From Flammeovirgaceae bacterium UBA1842 (GTDB lineage: Bacteria; Bacteroidota; Bacteroidia; Cytophagales; Cyclobacteriaceae): a stretch of DNA of 64,000 nucleotides. Below, in pieces: positions 1 to 8,595 of this stretch. Numbering within the stretch: position 1 is the first letter of the stretch; every line of letters begins with the position of its first letter. The notes beneath the pieces are model-generated. The model did no database searches. It was not told the DNA's origin and saw only the letters and a program-made list of their open reading frames with translations. Position numbers and translations under genes: made by a program. The DNA lies in the NCBI GenBank assembly GCA_002338655.1, contig DDIU01000004.1, positions 62,001 to 126,000 of the forward strand, written 5' to 3'.

Positions 1-628
1 AAAATTCAATAAATCCTGATCCTGACAGTTAATCAGTACACCAAAAAGTATTTGAACAAGCTGGCTGGCTCATAAGTCAATCCGAAGAAATAAGTATTCA
101 TGGGCCAGACATACCTGATTGGTGGAGTAAAGGGGTTTTAGGAAACCATCGTGCAAACCTTCAAAAAAATCATACTGATGTGATCAAGGTGGTGATTAAC
201 TACGACAAAGATATTCGTGTTATGGATGGTATGAAAACGGTAGATAACATTTGCTAAAAGCACCATGAAATACAACAACCCCCAATTAATTCTGAGAATT
301 CTAAAATTCAATAAATTCTGATTCTGACAGTTAATCAGTACACCAAAAGTATTTGAACAAGCTGGCTGGCTCATAAGTCAATCCGAAGAAATATGTTTTT
401 CATGGGCTAGACAAACCTGATTGGAGGAATAAAGGGGTTTTAGGAAACCATCGTGCAAACCTTCAAAAAAATCATCTGATGTGATCAAGGTGGTGATTAA
501 CTACGACAAAGGTATTCGTGTTATGGATGGGATGAAAACGGTAGATAACATTTGCTAAAAGCACCATGAAATACAACAACCCCCAATTCTGAAAATTCTA
601 AAATTCAATAAATCCTGATTCTGACAAT
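1..628. repeat. Direct tandem repeat, about 300-bp unit, two copies plus a stub
   Basis: Copy 1 occupies about 1-302, copy 2 about 303-599, and a third copy stops after about 29 bases at 600-628, next to the end of the AsmA-like gene. Each unit begins AAAATTCAATAAAT and ends with CCCCCAATT...ATTCT. The copies are nearly identical apart from scattered substitutions and single-base indels. The left boundary is unknown because the repeat starts at the window edge, so further copies may lie upstream. No other gene was seen in 1-634; short frames crossing the repeats look accidental. Confidence 0.9.
33..257 (+). pseudogene. Decayed coding remnant inside repeat copy 1
   Basis: A 75-codon frame is open from just after a stop at 30-32 to TAA at 255-257 and has no start codon near its beginning. 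It reads like ordinary protein (for example VFEQAGWLISQSEEI, then NYDKDIRVMDGMKTVDNIC at the end). In copy 2 the same frame is broken by single-base indels: one A fewer near 345, one extra base near 395 and one base fewer near 476. This suggests the 3' end of a former gene that was duplicated and is decaying. I do not recognise the family, and it could be a chance frame. Confidence 0.4.
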
Positions 629-634
629 TATAGA

Positions 635-3600
635 TTACTGACCTTCCAAATTAGTTAACGCCTGACTTTTCATGCGTTTTACTACCCTTTTATTGTTTTT
701 CATACCGATGCTACTTTGGACTCCACTCAGGAAAATCTTAGCTAGGTAATTGAAGAATGAACGTTGTTGATTACGTTCGAAATAAATATCTCCTTTCCGT
801 GGCCTGATAAAGGCAAAGTTATTCTTCTTAATTAAAAAGGTATTGGCAAAGAAGGAGGCCACAGATTCTTCTAGCCTATTGGTCTGTTGGGTTTGCTTGT
901 TTACCAGTGATATTTTCAAATTGTTATAATGAAAATTCATTCCTCCATAGCCCATGTCATTAAAGGCAGTAACATTCAAATTCAAAGTTTTACTCTCCCC
1001 GCTTTCTATTTTTACAAATGCCACATTTTCAGTTATTAGGTTGAAGCGCAGTAAATCAGTTTCCTCAAGTACCCCAGAGAAATCCACCCGGTCATCTTTA
1101 CTATCGAGGTGAAACTGAAATTGGGCTTGGAAAGGAACGTCATACGCCAAAGTATTCAGTTTCACATCCAGTATTGGGTTGGCCCTCACTTTGTCAGGGA
1201 TGTTGGTGATGTTATGAAATGAGGCATTTAGTTTTTCAAAAACAACACTTCCGGGATCGGATCCTTTTTCGGGCACCTCTTCATATACAATGGCTCCGTT
1301 TTTAACCTGCACTTCTTCAATATCAACAATAGTACTTAAACCCTTAAGTAATGAGCCGGGCATGGGCCTGAAATCGGGGAGCGAATCCTTTAAATTTTTA
1401 TCCCGATAAACATTTAGTACAGGTGATGAAATAATTACCTGACTGGAAATAAGCGACTTATTATTGAGTAGTTCCCTATAATTGAGATTGCTGAATTCCA
1501 CTTCCCTGATCGATGACTTTATCCAGTCTGTTTCATACCCTTTCTGTACCATGTACTCTTCTTTTCTATATCGGGGGGTAACATGGATGCCTTTTAGCCT
1601 GATGGAACTCAAGTTTTTAGAGATCGCTATTTTGTTTACCGTTACTTCCGATAGTTTATCATTGGTTACGTACTTTAATTTCTCCGTTATAAAGCTCACG
1701 GAGTCAACAGGGAAAAGCATGTTTGAATTATCCTTTTCGGCATCATAGTTCATGTGATAAAACACGATATCAAGCGGATCAATATAAACCTCTCCGCTGT
1801 TCTTGGTGACAACCCCAAGCCTTGCTTTCATTACACTTACCGTGTCAATGTCTATTACTTTAAAAAACGGATTGTCGTTTTCAAAAACGGTTAGCCTATT
1901 TAAGTCTATATCCACCACCGGTTCAAAAACATTTAGTATAGCCATTTTTAATGCACTTTGATAGATCAGGTCATTAAATTTTAGGGAGGTTAACCCTACA
2001 CTATCACCTTTAAAAATGGTTTTGTTTTTGTATTGAACCGCAATTTGTTTTGAGCCTATTGTACCGTCTTTCTCATAAGCCAACTGTTTTATGTTGATTT
2101 GTGCAGACCCATTATTGTACAAAATATTATGCAGGTTAGCATTCATTGATTTTGCATAAAACACCCCTTCAGGGTCGGGATTGGCTTGGCTGGCAGAATC
2201 AATCCGGATTTCGTTAAATTCAATATTTACCTTTTCTGACGCCAAAAGGCCATCTTTTCCGGAGTTGATCGTGCCATTTTTAAAGGACAGTTTGTTCAAA
2301 TTGATACTTTTCAATCCAGCCATTTTGAAACTAAAGGCTGCCTTAGGTTTCTGTTGCTGTTTAGATGGGTAAATACCGAATTCCCAATTGGTGAAGTTTA
2401 ATTGATCAAACGCCAGTGTGTTTTGATCAATTAATTTTTTTGCCTGAATTGCATTGGCAGTAACATGTGGAGCTTTGAATCGAATTGAGTCACGGCCAAT
2501 ACTTAAATCAGCATTCAAATCGGCAACCATTAATAAGGCCTTTTTAGTATTGAAATCGATTTTACCAATGGAAATATTGCTTTTTGAATCTTTATAACTG
2601 GCGGCTTTCAGATTTACCCCAAATTGATCAATACTAAATGTCTTATTTAATATTATCGAGTTTCCGGTCAGTAGTGTCACATTGGTTTCCGTAGTTGACT
2701 TTTGGTTGTAAATGGAAACAACACCATTCTTAAAATGCACCGAATCGATGAGTACTATGGGTTGTAAACGAGATGATTTGTTGGCAAATGCCCTTTCATC
2801 CCATCGAATGTTATAGTCTTGGAAGGAGAGTAATTGAGCGTCAATTTTTAACGAATCAATGTTGGAAGGCCACTCCTTTAATATCAATTTCAGATTATTA
2901 AAAGTGGCTTTGTTTTCCTGCTCATTGAATGCCAAATGGTCAAGCGTGAGTTGTTTATTGTTAAAATTGACATAAAAACCGGTTCCTTTTATCTTCTTAT
3001 TTCCATCATTAATATCAATCGTATGGGAATCGATAGCAAAACCATCAAGAATATCCATTAAGGTACTGGTAGTCGTCCATTCAAAGTTTTGCGCAACAAT
3101 ATCTGTCTGCCGGGTTTTTATCATTTTGTCATCCGCAGTGGTAAGGTCTAAACCCGATCCAGAAATGGCCAATTCTTTGACTTTAATATTATTTACCAGG
3201 CCAGTCAACACATTATTGGTCAACTGATTGAAGGTTAGGGATTTGGCATTCTTCGAAGTGCTTTTCAAATACAAGGCTAGTTCTGGTTGCATCAAATAGA
3301 AGCGATCGATTTCTATTTGATTTTTCTCAAAATATAATTGATCATTAAATCCGGATATCTCTGCAAGTGGAATGGTGAAGTCAATATCGGCATCTTCAGT
3401 GGATTTGATGGTTTTTACAACCACCGAATCCACTTTAATGAATTTTTCGGTAGTGGAGTAGCTAAGCTGCTTTACTGAGATTGTTCTAGCGCTATCTTGA
3501 AATACACCAGAGTAATTGTCGGCCACTACCAACATGGAGCGGTATCCAATTTTCACATTAGACAATGTGTCGAGTGTAATGCCCGATATCATGAGGTTCA

Positions 3601-4720
3601 GGTGCTTCGAATTAAGCTGATGCTTGTTGGACTTGATTTGTATTTCTACATCGGCCTTTCCTTTCTTCAAGGCTATTTTTTCAATATGTACTTGCTTAAA
3701 AATGGAATTGATAACCGTGATAATGTCTTTATTATCGCTTTTGTTCGTTTTAATTTTCACTTTCCTCCGAAACAATAATTCAGGTTCTATGATATTGATT
3801 GAGTCCAGATAAAGTTCGTTATCCGAATAGGCAGCCTTATAGTCAATACCCGACAGCTGTAGTATTGGCACCTCTAGGTTTAAAGGTTCGTCATCCATTG
3901 AATCGCTTATCTGATGCTTGTCTAAGTTGGATATTTTGGTATTGTAGATAGTTAACTGATTAGCGGCCAGAGAGAAATCCAACTGGTCAAAATCCACTAT
4001 ATAAGTAGAATCAGCAAGTGAAATAATTTGATTTTTGATTGTGATTGTCAATCCATCACTTTTCAACTTCTTCAAATCTTTGTTGACATCCCATTCAAAA
4101 TCCTCCAGGGTTAACGAAAGGTCAGGAATAAAAAGTACAGGCTGTTTTAGTGTATCCTGCTGTTCAAAATATTGGATATTGGCACTTTCTATATTTAGAA
4201 GTTTTATTTTGAGCACGTCCAGTTGTTTACGAAGGATACCTATTATATCTCCGGTCTCCGAAGTGAATCTTTTGGGTTTTAACCCGGTGTAGTAATTTAC
4301 GATTTCAATGTTGGGCTTAACGAATCGCACCTCATGTATATTAAGCTTGTTCCTAAACCAGACCAACAATACCTCGTCTACATCCAAATACATATAAGGC
4401 ACATTTACTCTAAGGTTATGTCCTGTCGATCCAACTTGAGTTCGTTGATCAGAGATCATAAAATTCTCAACCTCAACCTTATTGCTAAAGGCCTTTATGG
4501 AAATGCTTTCATAAGAGATTTGCAAATGCTCATTTGACTTGTCGTTAATCAACCTCACAATGGCCTCACCAACTATTTTGTTGGCATATATCTCAATAAG
4601 TTTAGAATAGGCAAGTACTACAGACAGACAAAAAACAGAGAACAAAACGAAAAAAGTAATCATACGTGCCCGTCTGGTACGTTTTAAAAACTTTAGCCTG
4701 AAATAGTCCCTTTTGTTCAT
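635..4720 (-). CDS. AsmA/DUF748-like giant membrane-anchored protein
   Basis: A 1361-residue protein with one N-terminal membrane segment (about residues 20-40, after a basic RRAR stretch). A very long beta-rich region follows, with repeated short strand patterns such as NIESANIQYFEQ, VRFVKPNIEIV and VQVKNGAIVYEE. This is the pattern of AsmA-like and DUF748 proteins, which are anchored in the inner membrane and span or fill the periplasm, and which are implicated in envelope lipid transport or outer-membrane homeostasis. The ATG at 4720 is followed directly by the basic anchor. It is transcribed divergently from the Rrf2 gene. It is distinct from the TamB gene at 13 kb, because it lacks the TamB C-terminal domain and has no TamA-type partner beside it. 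The exact substrate cannot be read from the sequence. Confidence 0.75.
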   Translation of the reverse strand: MNKRDYFRLKFLKRTRRARMITFFVLFSVFCLSVVLAYSKLIEIYANKIVGEAIVRLINDKSNEHLQISYESISIKAFSNKVEVENFMISDQRTQVGSTGHNLRVNVPYMYLDVDEVLLVWFRNKLNIHEVRFVKPNIEIVNYYTGLKPKRFTSETGDIIGILRKQLDVLKIKLLNIESANIQYFEQQDTLKQPVLFIPDLSLTLEDFEWDVNKDLKKLKSDGLTITIKNQIISLADSTYIVDFDQLDFSLAANQLTIYNTKISNLDKHQISDSMDDEPLNLEVPILQLSGIDYKAAYSDNELYLDSINIIEPELLFRRKVKIKTNKSDNKDIITVINSIFKQVHIEKIALKKGKADVEIQIKSNKHQLNSKHLNLMISGITLDTLSNVKIGYRSMLVVADNYSGVFQDSARTISVKQLSYSTTEKFIKVDSVVVKTIKSTEDADIDFTIPLAEISGFNDQLYFEKNQIEIDRFYLMQPELALYLKSTSKNAKSLTFNQLTNNVLTGLVNNIKVKELAISGSGLDLTTADDKMIKTRQTDIVAQNFEWTTTSTLMDILDGFAIDSHTIDINDGNKKIKGTGFYVNFNNKQLTLDHLAFNEQENKATFNNLKLILKEWPSNIDSLKIDAQLLSFQDYNIRWDERAFANKSSRLQPIVLIDSVHFKNGVVSIYNQKSTTETNVTLLTGNSIILNKTFSIDQFGVNLKAASYKDSKSNISIGKIDFNTKKALLMVADLNADLSIGRDSIRFKAPHVTANAIQAKKLIDQNTLAFDQLNFTNWEFGIYPSKQQQKPKAAFSFKMAGLKSINLNKLSFKNGTINSGKDGLLASEKVNIEFNEIRIDSASQANPDPEGVFYAKSMNANLHNILYNNGSAQINIKQLAYEKDGTIGSKQIAVQYKNKTIFKGDSVGLTSLKFNDLIYQSALKMAILNVFEPVVDIDLNRLTVFENDNPFFKVIDIDTVSVMKARLGVVTKNSGEVYIDPLDIVFYHMNYDAEKDNSNMLFPVDSVSFITEKLKYVTNDKLSEVTVNKIAISKNLSSIRLKGIHVTPRYRKEEYMVQKGYETDWIKSSIREVEFSNLNYRELLNNKSLISSQVIISSPVLNVYRDKNLKDSLPDFRPMPGSLLKGLSTIVDIEEVQVKNGAIVYEEVPEKGSDPGSVVFEKLNASFHNITNIPDKVRANPILDVKLNTLAYDVPFQAQFQFHLDSKDDRVDFSGVLEETDLLRFNLITENVAFVKIESGESKTLNLNVTAFNDMGYGGMNFHYNNLKISLVNKQTQQTNRLEESVASFFANTFLIKKNNFAFIRPRKGDIYFERNQQRSFFNYLAKIFLSGVQSSIGMKNNKRVVKRMKSQALTNLEGQ

Positions 4721-4799
4721 GTAGACTTTTTTGTTACAATGGTGTCATAACTATGCCAAAACCGGAAAGGGCTGCAGCGGTAATTTTTAGATGAAGATG

Positions 4800-4823
4800 G
4801 GAATAATATGCGCATATTATTCC
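4800..4823. promoter_or_regulatory. Perfect 24-bp palindrome, candidate operator
   Basis: The half-site GGAATAATATGC is followed immediately by its exact reverse complement. It lies in the 298-bp divergent gap, about 80 bp upstream of the AsmA-like start and about 196 bp upstream of the Rrf2 start. The symmetric ATGC/GCAT centre loosely resembles NsrR-type operators, but the regulator is inferred only from the adjacent Rrf2 gene. Confidence 0.5.
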
Positions 4824-4974
4824 ACACATGATGATATTTCAGTAAAAGTTTAATCTTCCATTATGTTTAAGTAATTATGATCATTCTCCATCTGGCACAA
4901 GATATACCTTTTTCAGTGGCTATAAAGCAAGTCTATTTATTTTTCAATGAGCTTGAAAATTAAATTCGGATAGA

Positions 4975-5005
4975 TTTGTCTTAAATAGAATCTTTATTAC
5001 ATTTG
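4975..5005 (+). promoter_or_regulatory. Bacteroidetes sigma-A promoter for the Rrf2 cluster
   Basis: TTTG at 4975-4978, exactly 19 bases, then TACATTTG at 5002-5005. This is a perfect match to the Bacteroidetes primary-sigma consensus TTTG-N19-TAnnTTTG. The Rrf2 ATG lies 14 bases after the -7 box, so the 5' untranslated region must be very short. Confidence 0.75.
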
Positions 5006-5018
5006 CCAAAAATAAAAT

Positions 5019-5453
5019 ATGTTTTCAAAGGCTTGTGAATATGGTATTAGGGCGGCTTTGTTTATAGCGCAGGAGTCGCTCAATGGGCAACGGGTGAGCC
5101 TGAAGGCGATTACTGCGGAAATTGATTCACCGGATGCCTTTACAGCTAAGATATTGCAATTATTGGCTCGTAATGAGATCATAGTATCAACTAAAGGACC
5201 AAATGGCGGTTTTGAAATAGATAAAAAAAAGATTGATAATATCATGCTCAGCGAAATTGTGGATGCAGTAGATGGGGACAGCATTTATAAAGGGTGCGGA
5301 TTAGGTTTAAAGGAGTGCAATGCAGACAAACCTTGCCCATTACATAATCGCTTTGTTTTAGTGCGTAATGATCTAAAAAAGATGCTTGAAGGCACGAGCC
5401 TTTTCGAACTGGCTACAGGACTTGAAACGGGGTTAACATTTTTAAAGAGGTAA
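5019..5453 (+). CDS. Rrf2-family transcriptional regulator with Fe-S cysteine triad (NsrR/IscR-like)
   Basis: A 144-residue Rrf2 protein. The N-terminal winged helix carries the family hallmarks (start MFSKACEYGIRAA, then KGPNGGFEI around residues 59-67). Three cysteines at 93, 100 and 106 give C-x6-C-x5-C, the spacing used to hold an Fe-S cluster in NsrR and close to IscR. In those families the cluster senses nitric oxide or cluster status and controls DNA binding. A strong promoter lies just upstream, and the oxidase genes begin 46 bases after the stop, so this is probably the first gene and local regulator of the cluster. NO sensing is inferred from the triad and from the RIC, truncated globin and hemerythrin neighbours; an iron-sulfur or redox role is the alternative. 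Confidence 0.88.
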   Translation: MFSKACEYGIRAALFIAQESLNGQRVSLKAITAEIDSPDAFTAKILQLLARNEIIVSTKGPNGGFEIDKKKIDNIMLSEIVDAVDGDSIYKGCGLGLKECNADKPCPLHNRFVLVRNDLKKMLEGTSLFELATGLETGLTFLKR

Positions 5454-5499
5454 AAAAATTTTTTATTAAAGGGATAAAAAGGTCTTAATGTATTAATAT

Positions 5500-7287
5500 A
5501 TGAAACGAACTGCACTGCTACTATTAATTTCAACTCTGCCACAGATGTTATTTGCTCAAAGTGAGCCTGTATCTACTGAAAATTGGTTTGCAAGCCCCGG
5601 TGTAGTTGGGACACTGATATTGGTTTTTATTGTCCTGATGATAGCATTGATTATTGTTATAATTAAGCTAAACGATTTTATAGGGAGGAGTAAGAGGAAG
5701 AGACTTCTGAAAGAGAAACTGGAATTTAGCGAAGAGCTGGTATCCTTGAGCGAATCTGAAATTGATGAAATATTACAGCACAGAAAAGCCGCTTTAAGTT
5801 ATAAGTTGGAGGGTAAAGAACTGGGCAGTGATGCAAAAGCATCAGATAACAAGGGCCTGATCACAAAAATCAGTCACAAGCCTGAGAACCCTTTGTTTGA
5901 CGAAAAAAAAAACACCAAACTAAGTCTTGAAACATCTGAAAAATTAAAGGCTACAATATTACTATATATTGTAGCTTCAGTTTTTTGGCTCGTTTTAGGA
6001 ACACTGATCGGCCAGTACTTAGGTATGAAATTCATATGGCCTGAAATGGATAGCTACTCATGGCTATCTTTTGGTAGGTTAAGGCCAGTACATACCAATA
6101 CCGTTTTTTGGGGCTGGGCATCACTCGCCATGATTGGTTTGGGGTATTTTGTAATCTCACGGACTTCAAATACAGAAATATATAGTTATAGGTTAGCCCG
6201 CCTAGGATGGTGGCTCATTAACCTTTCCGTGGTTATAGGCAATATATGCCTAATGGCCGGTATCAATAATGGTGGTGGCGAATACCGTGAGTATATCTGG
6301 CCAGTAATGTCATTATTTGCACTGGGCCTGATAATTACGCTTTATAATTTTTACAAAACAGTGGCCCAGCGTAAAATATCTGAAATTTATATATCCAACT
6401 GGTTCATACTCGCATCATTGGCCTGGACCATCATTTTAACTGTGATCGCTTACCTACCTTTCTATCAAGACGGATTGGGAGAAACAGTTATTCAAGGGTA
6501 TTACATGCACCAAGGTGTAGGTATGTGGTTTATGACTTTCACATTGGGACTGGTTTATTATTACTTACCGTCATCTCTCAACAAACCTATTTATTCATAT
6601 TCTCTCGGTGTATTGGCCTTTTGGACCCAAATGCTTTTTTATACCCTTATAGGCACACACCACTTTGTATTTAGCCCTTTGCCTTGGTGGCTGCAGACCA
6701 TTGCCATCGTATTTAGTGCGGGTATGTTTATACCCGTAGTGGCGGGCAGTACCAACTTCCTGATGACGATGAAAGGTAGCTGGAGCCATATTTCAAAAAG
6801 TTACGTGCTTCCATTCTTTTTGGTGGGGGTGGTTTTCTATTTCGTGGGTTCTACCCAAGGTAGTTTTCAGGCATTTAGATTTACTAACTATCTGTGGCAC
6901 TTTAATGACTTTAACGTAGCCCACTCCCACATGACCATGTACGGTATTATCTCATTTTTAATGTGGGCTTGTATTTACACCATAATCCCAAAAATTACCG
7001 GCAAAGAGCCGCCTCAGGTATTAGTGGGAGCGCACTTCTGGTTGGCTTTTATAGGCCTGTTTGCCTACATGATTTCACTGATGGCAGGCGGTACACTCAA
7101 GGGACTAAGCTGGATTGAAGGCAACCCATTTATTGAATCAGTAATCTTAATGAAACCATACTGGGTATGGAGAGCTGTAGGAGGATCTTTAATGTTTGTC
7201 TCCCATCTTGTATTTGCCTATAACTTTTACATCATGGCAAAGAAAGAAAAACCTTTAAATGTGTCTGTAAAAACTGTAAAAGCATAA
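5500..7287 (+). CDS. cbb3-type haem-copper oxidase catalytic subunit (CcoN) with N-terminal extension
   Basis: A 595-residue C-family haem-copper oxidase core. All metal ligands are visible: H198 in RLRPVHTN and H477 for low-spin haem b, H475 for the high-spin haem, and H337, H387 and H388 for CuB. Tyr381 lies 44 residues after H337, matching the His-Tyr cross-link spacing of CcoN. This argues for oxygen reduction rather than NO reduction. The oddity is the first ~150 residues: a signal peptide ending near FAQ (residue 20), a separate membrane segment (about 35-57) and a charged linker, before the usual CcoN core begins near 150. This front part resembles the N-terminus of Bacteroidetes CcoP, so the gene may be a partial fusion. 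It is followed after 4 bases by the cytochrome c gene. Confidence 0.88.
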   Translation: MKRTALLLLISTLPQMLFAQSEPVSTENWFASPGVVGTLILVFIVLMIALIIVIIKLNDFIGRSKRKRLLKEKLEFSEELVSLSESEIDEILQHRKAALSYKLEGKELGSDAKASDNKGLITKISHKPENPLFDEKKNTKLSLETSEKLKATILLYIVASVFWLVLGTLIGQYLGMKFIWPEMDSYSWLSFGRLRPVHTNTVFWGWASLAMIGLGYFVISRTSNTEIYSYRLARLGWWLINLSVVIGNICLMAGINNGGGEYREYIWPVMSLFALGLIITLYNFYKTVAQRKISEIYISNWFILASLAWTIILTVIAYLPFYQDGLGETVIQGYYMHQGVGMWFMTFTLGLVYYYLPSSLNKPIYSYSLGVLAFWTQMLFYTLIGTHHFVFSPLPWWLQTIAIVFSAGMFIPVVAGSTNFLMTMKGSWSHISKSYVLPFFLVGVVFYFVGSTQGSFQAFRFTNYLWHFNDFNVAHSHMTMYGIISFLMWACIYTIIPKITGKEPPQVLVGAHFWLAFIGLFAYMISLMAGGTLKGLSWIEGNPFIESVILMKPYWVWRAVGGSLMFVSHLVFAYNFYIMAKKEKPLNVSVKTVKA

Positions 7288-7291
7288 TACC

Positions 7292-8323
7292 ATGAGCCTG
7301 TTCAATTTTCATAAAGATCATAAAAAACTAATGCTTACAGCGGTCACAGGTTTCCTTACGCTGAGTATACTTATTGCGGTTTTGCCCGCTTCGCAAATGC
7401 AAAAAGTACAACCTTTACCAGATCAACCTGTGCCTACTGAAATGGAGCTTGAAGGCTTAAAGCATTTTATTGCTGAGGGCTGCGTGGCCTGTCACACCCA
7501 GCAAGTAAGAAGTATAGCAATGGATGAAGTCTGGGGCAGTCGCCCCTCTATGCCATCTGATTACTACTATAGTAAGCAGCGAATGGATGTGTGGCGTCAG
7601 TCACCCTCTTTGCTTGGCAGCGAACGTACCGGCCCCGATCTTACCAATATTGGTTTGAGGCAGCCCGGAGCAGCATGGCACTTACTGCATTTATACAATC
7701 CAAGAATTGTGGTAAGTGAGTCTATAATGCCTAGCTACCCTTGGTTGTTTATAGAAAAGGATGCCGATAAGGTTACCGATGAAGATGTGGTTGTGCCTGT
7801 TAGCAAGGAGTTTTTTAACAAGGAAAATAAGAAGATCGTTGCCAGTCAAGAGATGTTGGAGCTGGTGGCCTATTTACAGTCATTGAAGCAAGCACCCTTG
7901 CCGGGAAATGCGCCAAAATTTATCCCGGCAAAAGCTAAGAAAAGTACAGTGAGCAGTAGTAGTGGCGCTGGCAATGAAGTAGCCGAATCCTCTGGTCTTG
8001 ATGGTGAGAAGTTGTACATGAGTACCTGTGCTGCGTGCCATCAGGCTAATGGGAAAGGACTGGCCGGGGCATTTCCTCCATTGGCCGGGAGCCCAATTGT
8101 GAATGATAAGGATCCTGATTTAATGATTAGAATTATCCTACAAGGTTACGATGCCAGAAGTGATTATGGTCAGATGGCCGCATTCGCTGGAATTTTAAGT
8201 GATGAAGAAATAGCAGCAATTGCCAGTCATGAGAGAAGCAGTTGGGGAAATGATGCTCCGCCTTTAACTGCAGAGGATGTTAAAAAAATCAGGGATTTAG
8301 TAATGCAAGAATCAACACAATGA
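7292..8323 (+). CDS. Fused CcoO-like/CcoP-like dihaem cytochrome c
   Basis: 343 residues: a membrane anchor at about 12-32, then a CcoO-type monohaem domain with CVACH at 64-68. Its conserved features include the WGSRPSMPSDY region, GPDLTNIG, and the axial Met in SIMPSYPWLF (M146). A Ser-rich linker (about 217-232) leads to a second class I cytochrome c domain with CAACH at 246-250 and a probable axial Met in the GQMAAFAG region. Normal cbb3 oxidases have separate CcoO (one haem) and CcoP (two haems) subunits. Here one polypeptide appears to supply both and no separate ccoP follows. It should carry electrons from a soluble donor to CcoN in the periplasm. The stop overlaps the next start. Confidence 0.88.
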   Translation: MSLFNFHKDHKKLMLTAVTGFLTLSILIAVLPASQMQKVQPLPDQPVPTEMELEGLKHFIAEGCVACHTQQVRSIAMDEVWGSRPSMPSDYYYSKQRMDVWRQSPSLLGSERTGPDLTNIGLRQPGAAWHLLHLYNPRIVVSESIMPSYPWLFIEKDADKVTDEDVVVPVSKEFFNKENKKIVASQEMLELVAYLQSLKQAPLPGNAPKFIPAKAKKSTVSSSSGAGNEVAESSGLDGEKLYMSTCAACHQANGKGLAGAFPPLAGSPIVNDKDPDLMIRIILQGYDARSDYGQMAAFAGILSDEEIAAIASHERSSWGNDAPPLTAEDVKKIRDLVMQESTQ

Positions 8324-8595
8324 ACATGAAAAAACTTACGCTATTAATCTTTTTATTGATTGGCTCTGGCTGGCAAGTATTGCTGGCCTGTGAGGTGTGT
8401 AAAAGCAACCAGCCAAAAGTACTTGAAAACGTAACCCATGGAGCTGGTCCTAGCGGAATGATAGACTATGTGATTACGTGGTCGGCTATTATTCTGGTCT
8501 GTATTACGCTCTTTTTAAGTATTAAATATTTGATACGCCCACAAGAAAATAATCCTGATCATATTAAAAATATTGTGCTCAATGAAAACAACTGA
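8320..8595 (+). CDS. Small exported membrane protein of the oxidase cluster, CxxC after the signal peptide
   Basis: 91 residues: an N-terminal hydrophobic signal (MKKLTLLIFLLIGSG) ending in LLAC, immediately followed by the CEVC motif (residues about 24-27). There is a short loop and then one C-terminal membrane segment (about 47-67). LLAC is a near-lipobox, so lipidation is possible. The gene overlaps the end of the cytochrome c gene by 4 bases, so it is probably translated with it. I do not recognise the family. The position suggests an accessory subunit or copper/haem assembly factor for this oxidase, with CxxC as a possible metal or thiol site; this is inference only. Confidence 0.7.
   Translation: MNMKKLTLLIFLLIGSGWQVLLACEVCKSNQPKVLENVTHGAGPSGMIDYVITWSAIILVCITLFLSIKYLIRPQENNPDHIKNIVLNENN

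Noticed and set aside
138..374. A 78-codon minus-strand frame across the repeat junction
   Set aside because: It spans the end of one repeat copy and the start of the next, so it is an accident of the duplication rather than a gene.
4905..4925. TGGCACAAGATATACC considered as a sigma-54 promoter for the Rrf2 gene
   Set aside because: The required GC at the -12 position is absent, whereas a perfect TTTG-N19-TAnnTTTG promoter lies closer to the gene.
5500..7287. The oxidase catalytic subunit as a nitric oxide reductase (NorB-like)
   Set aside because: Tyr381 sits exactly 44 residues after the CuB ligand H337, as in CcoN, and the glutamates typical of NorB near the CuB helix are absent; the HNAV-equivalent reads HQGV.
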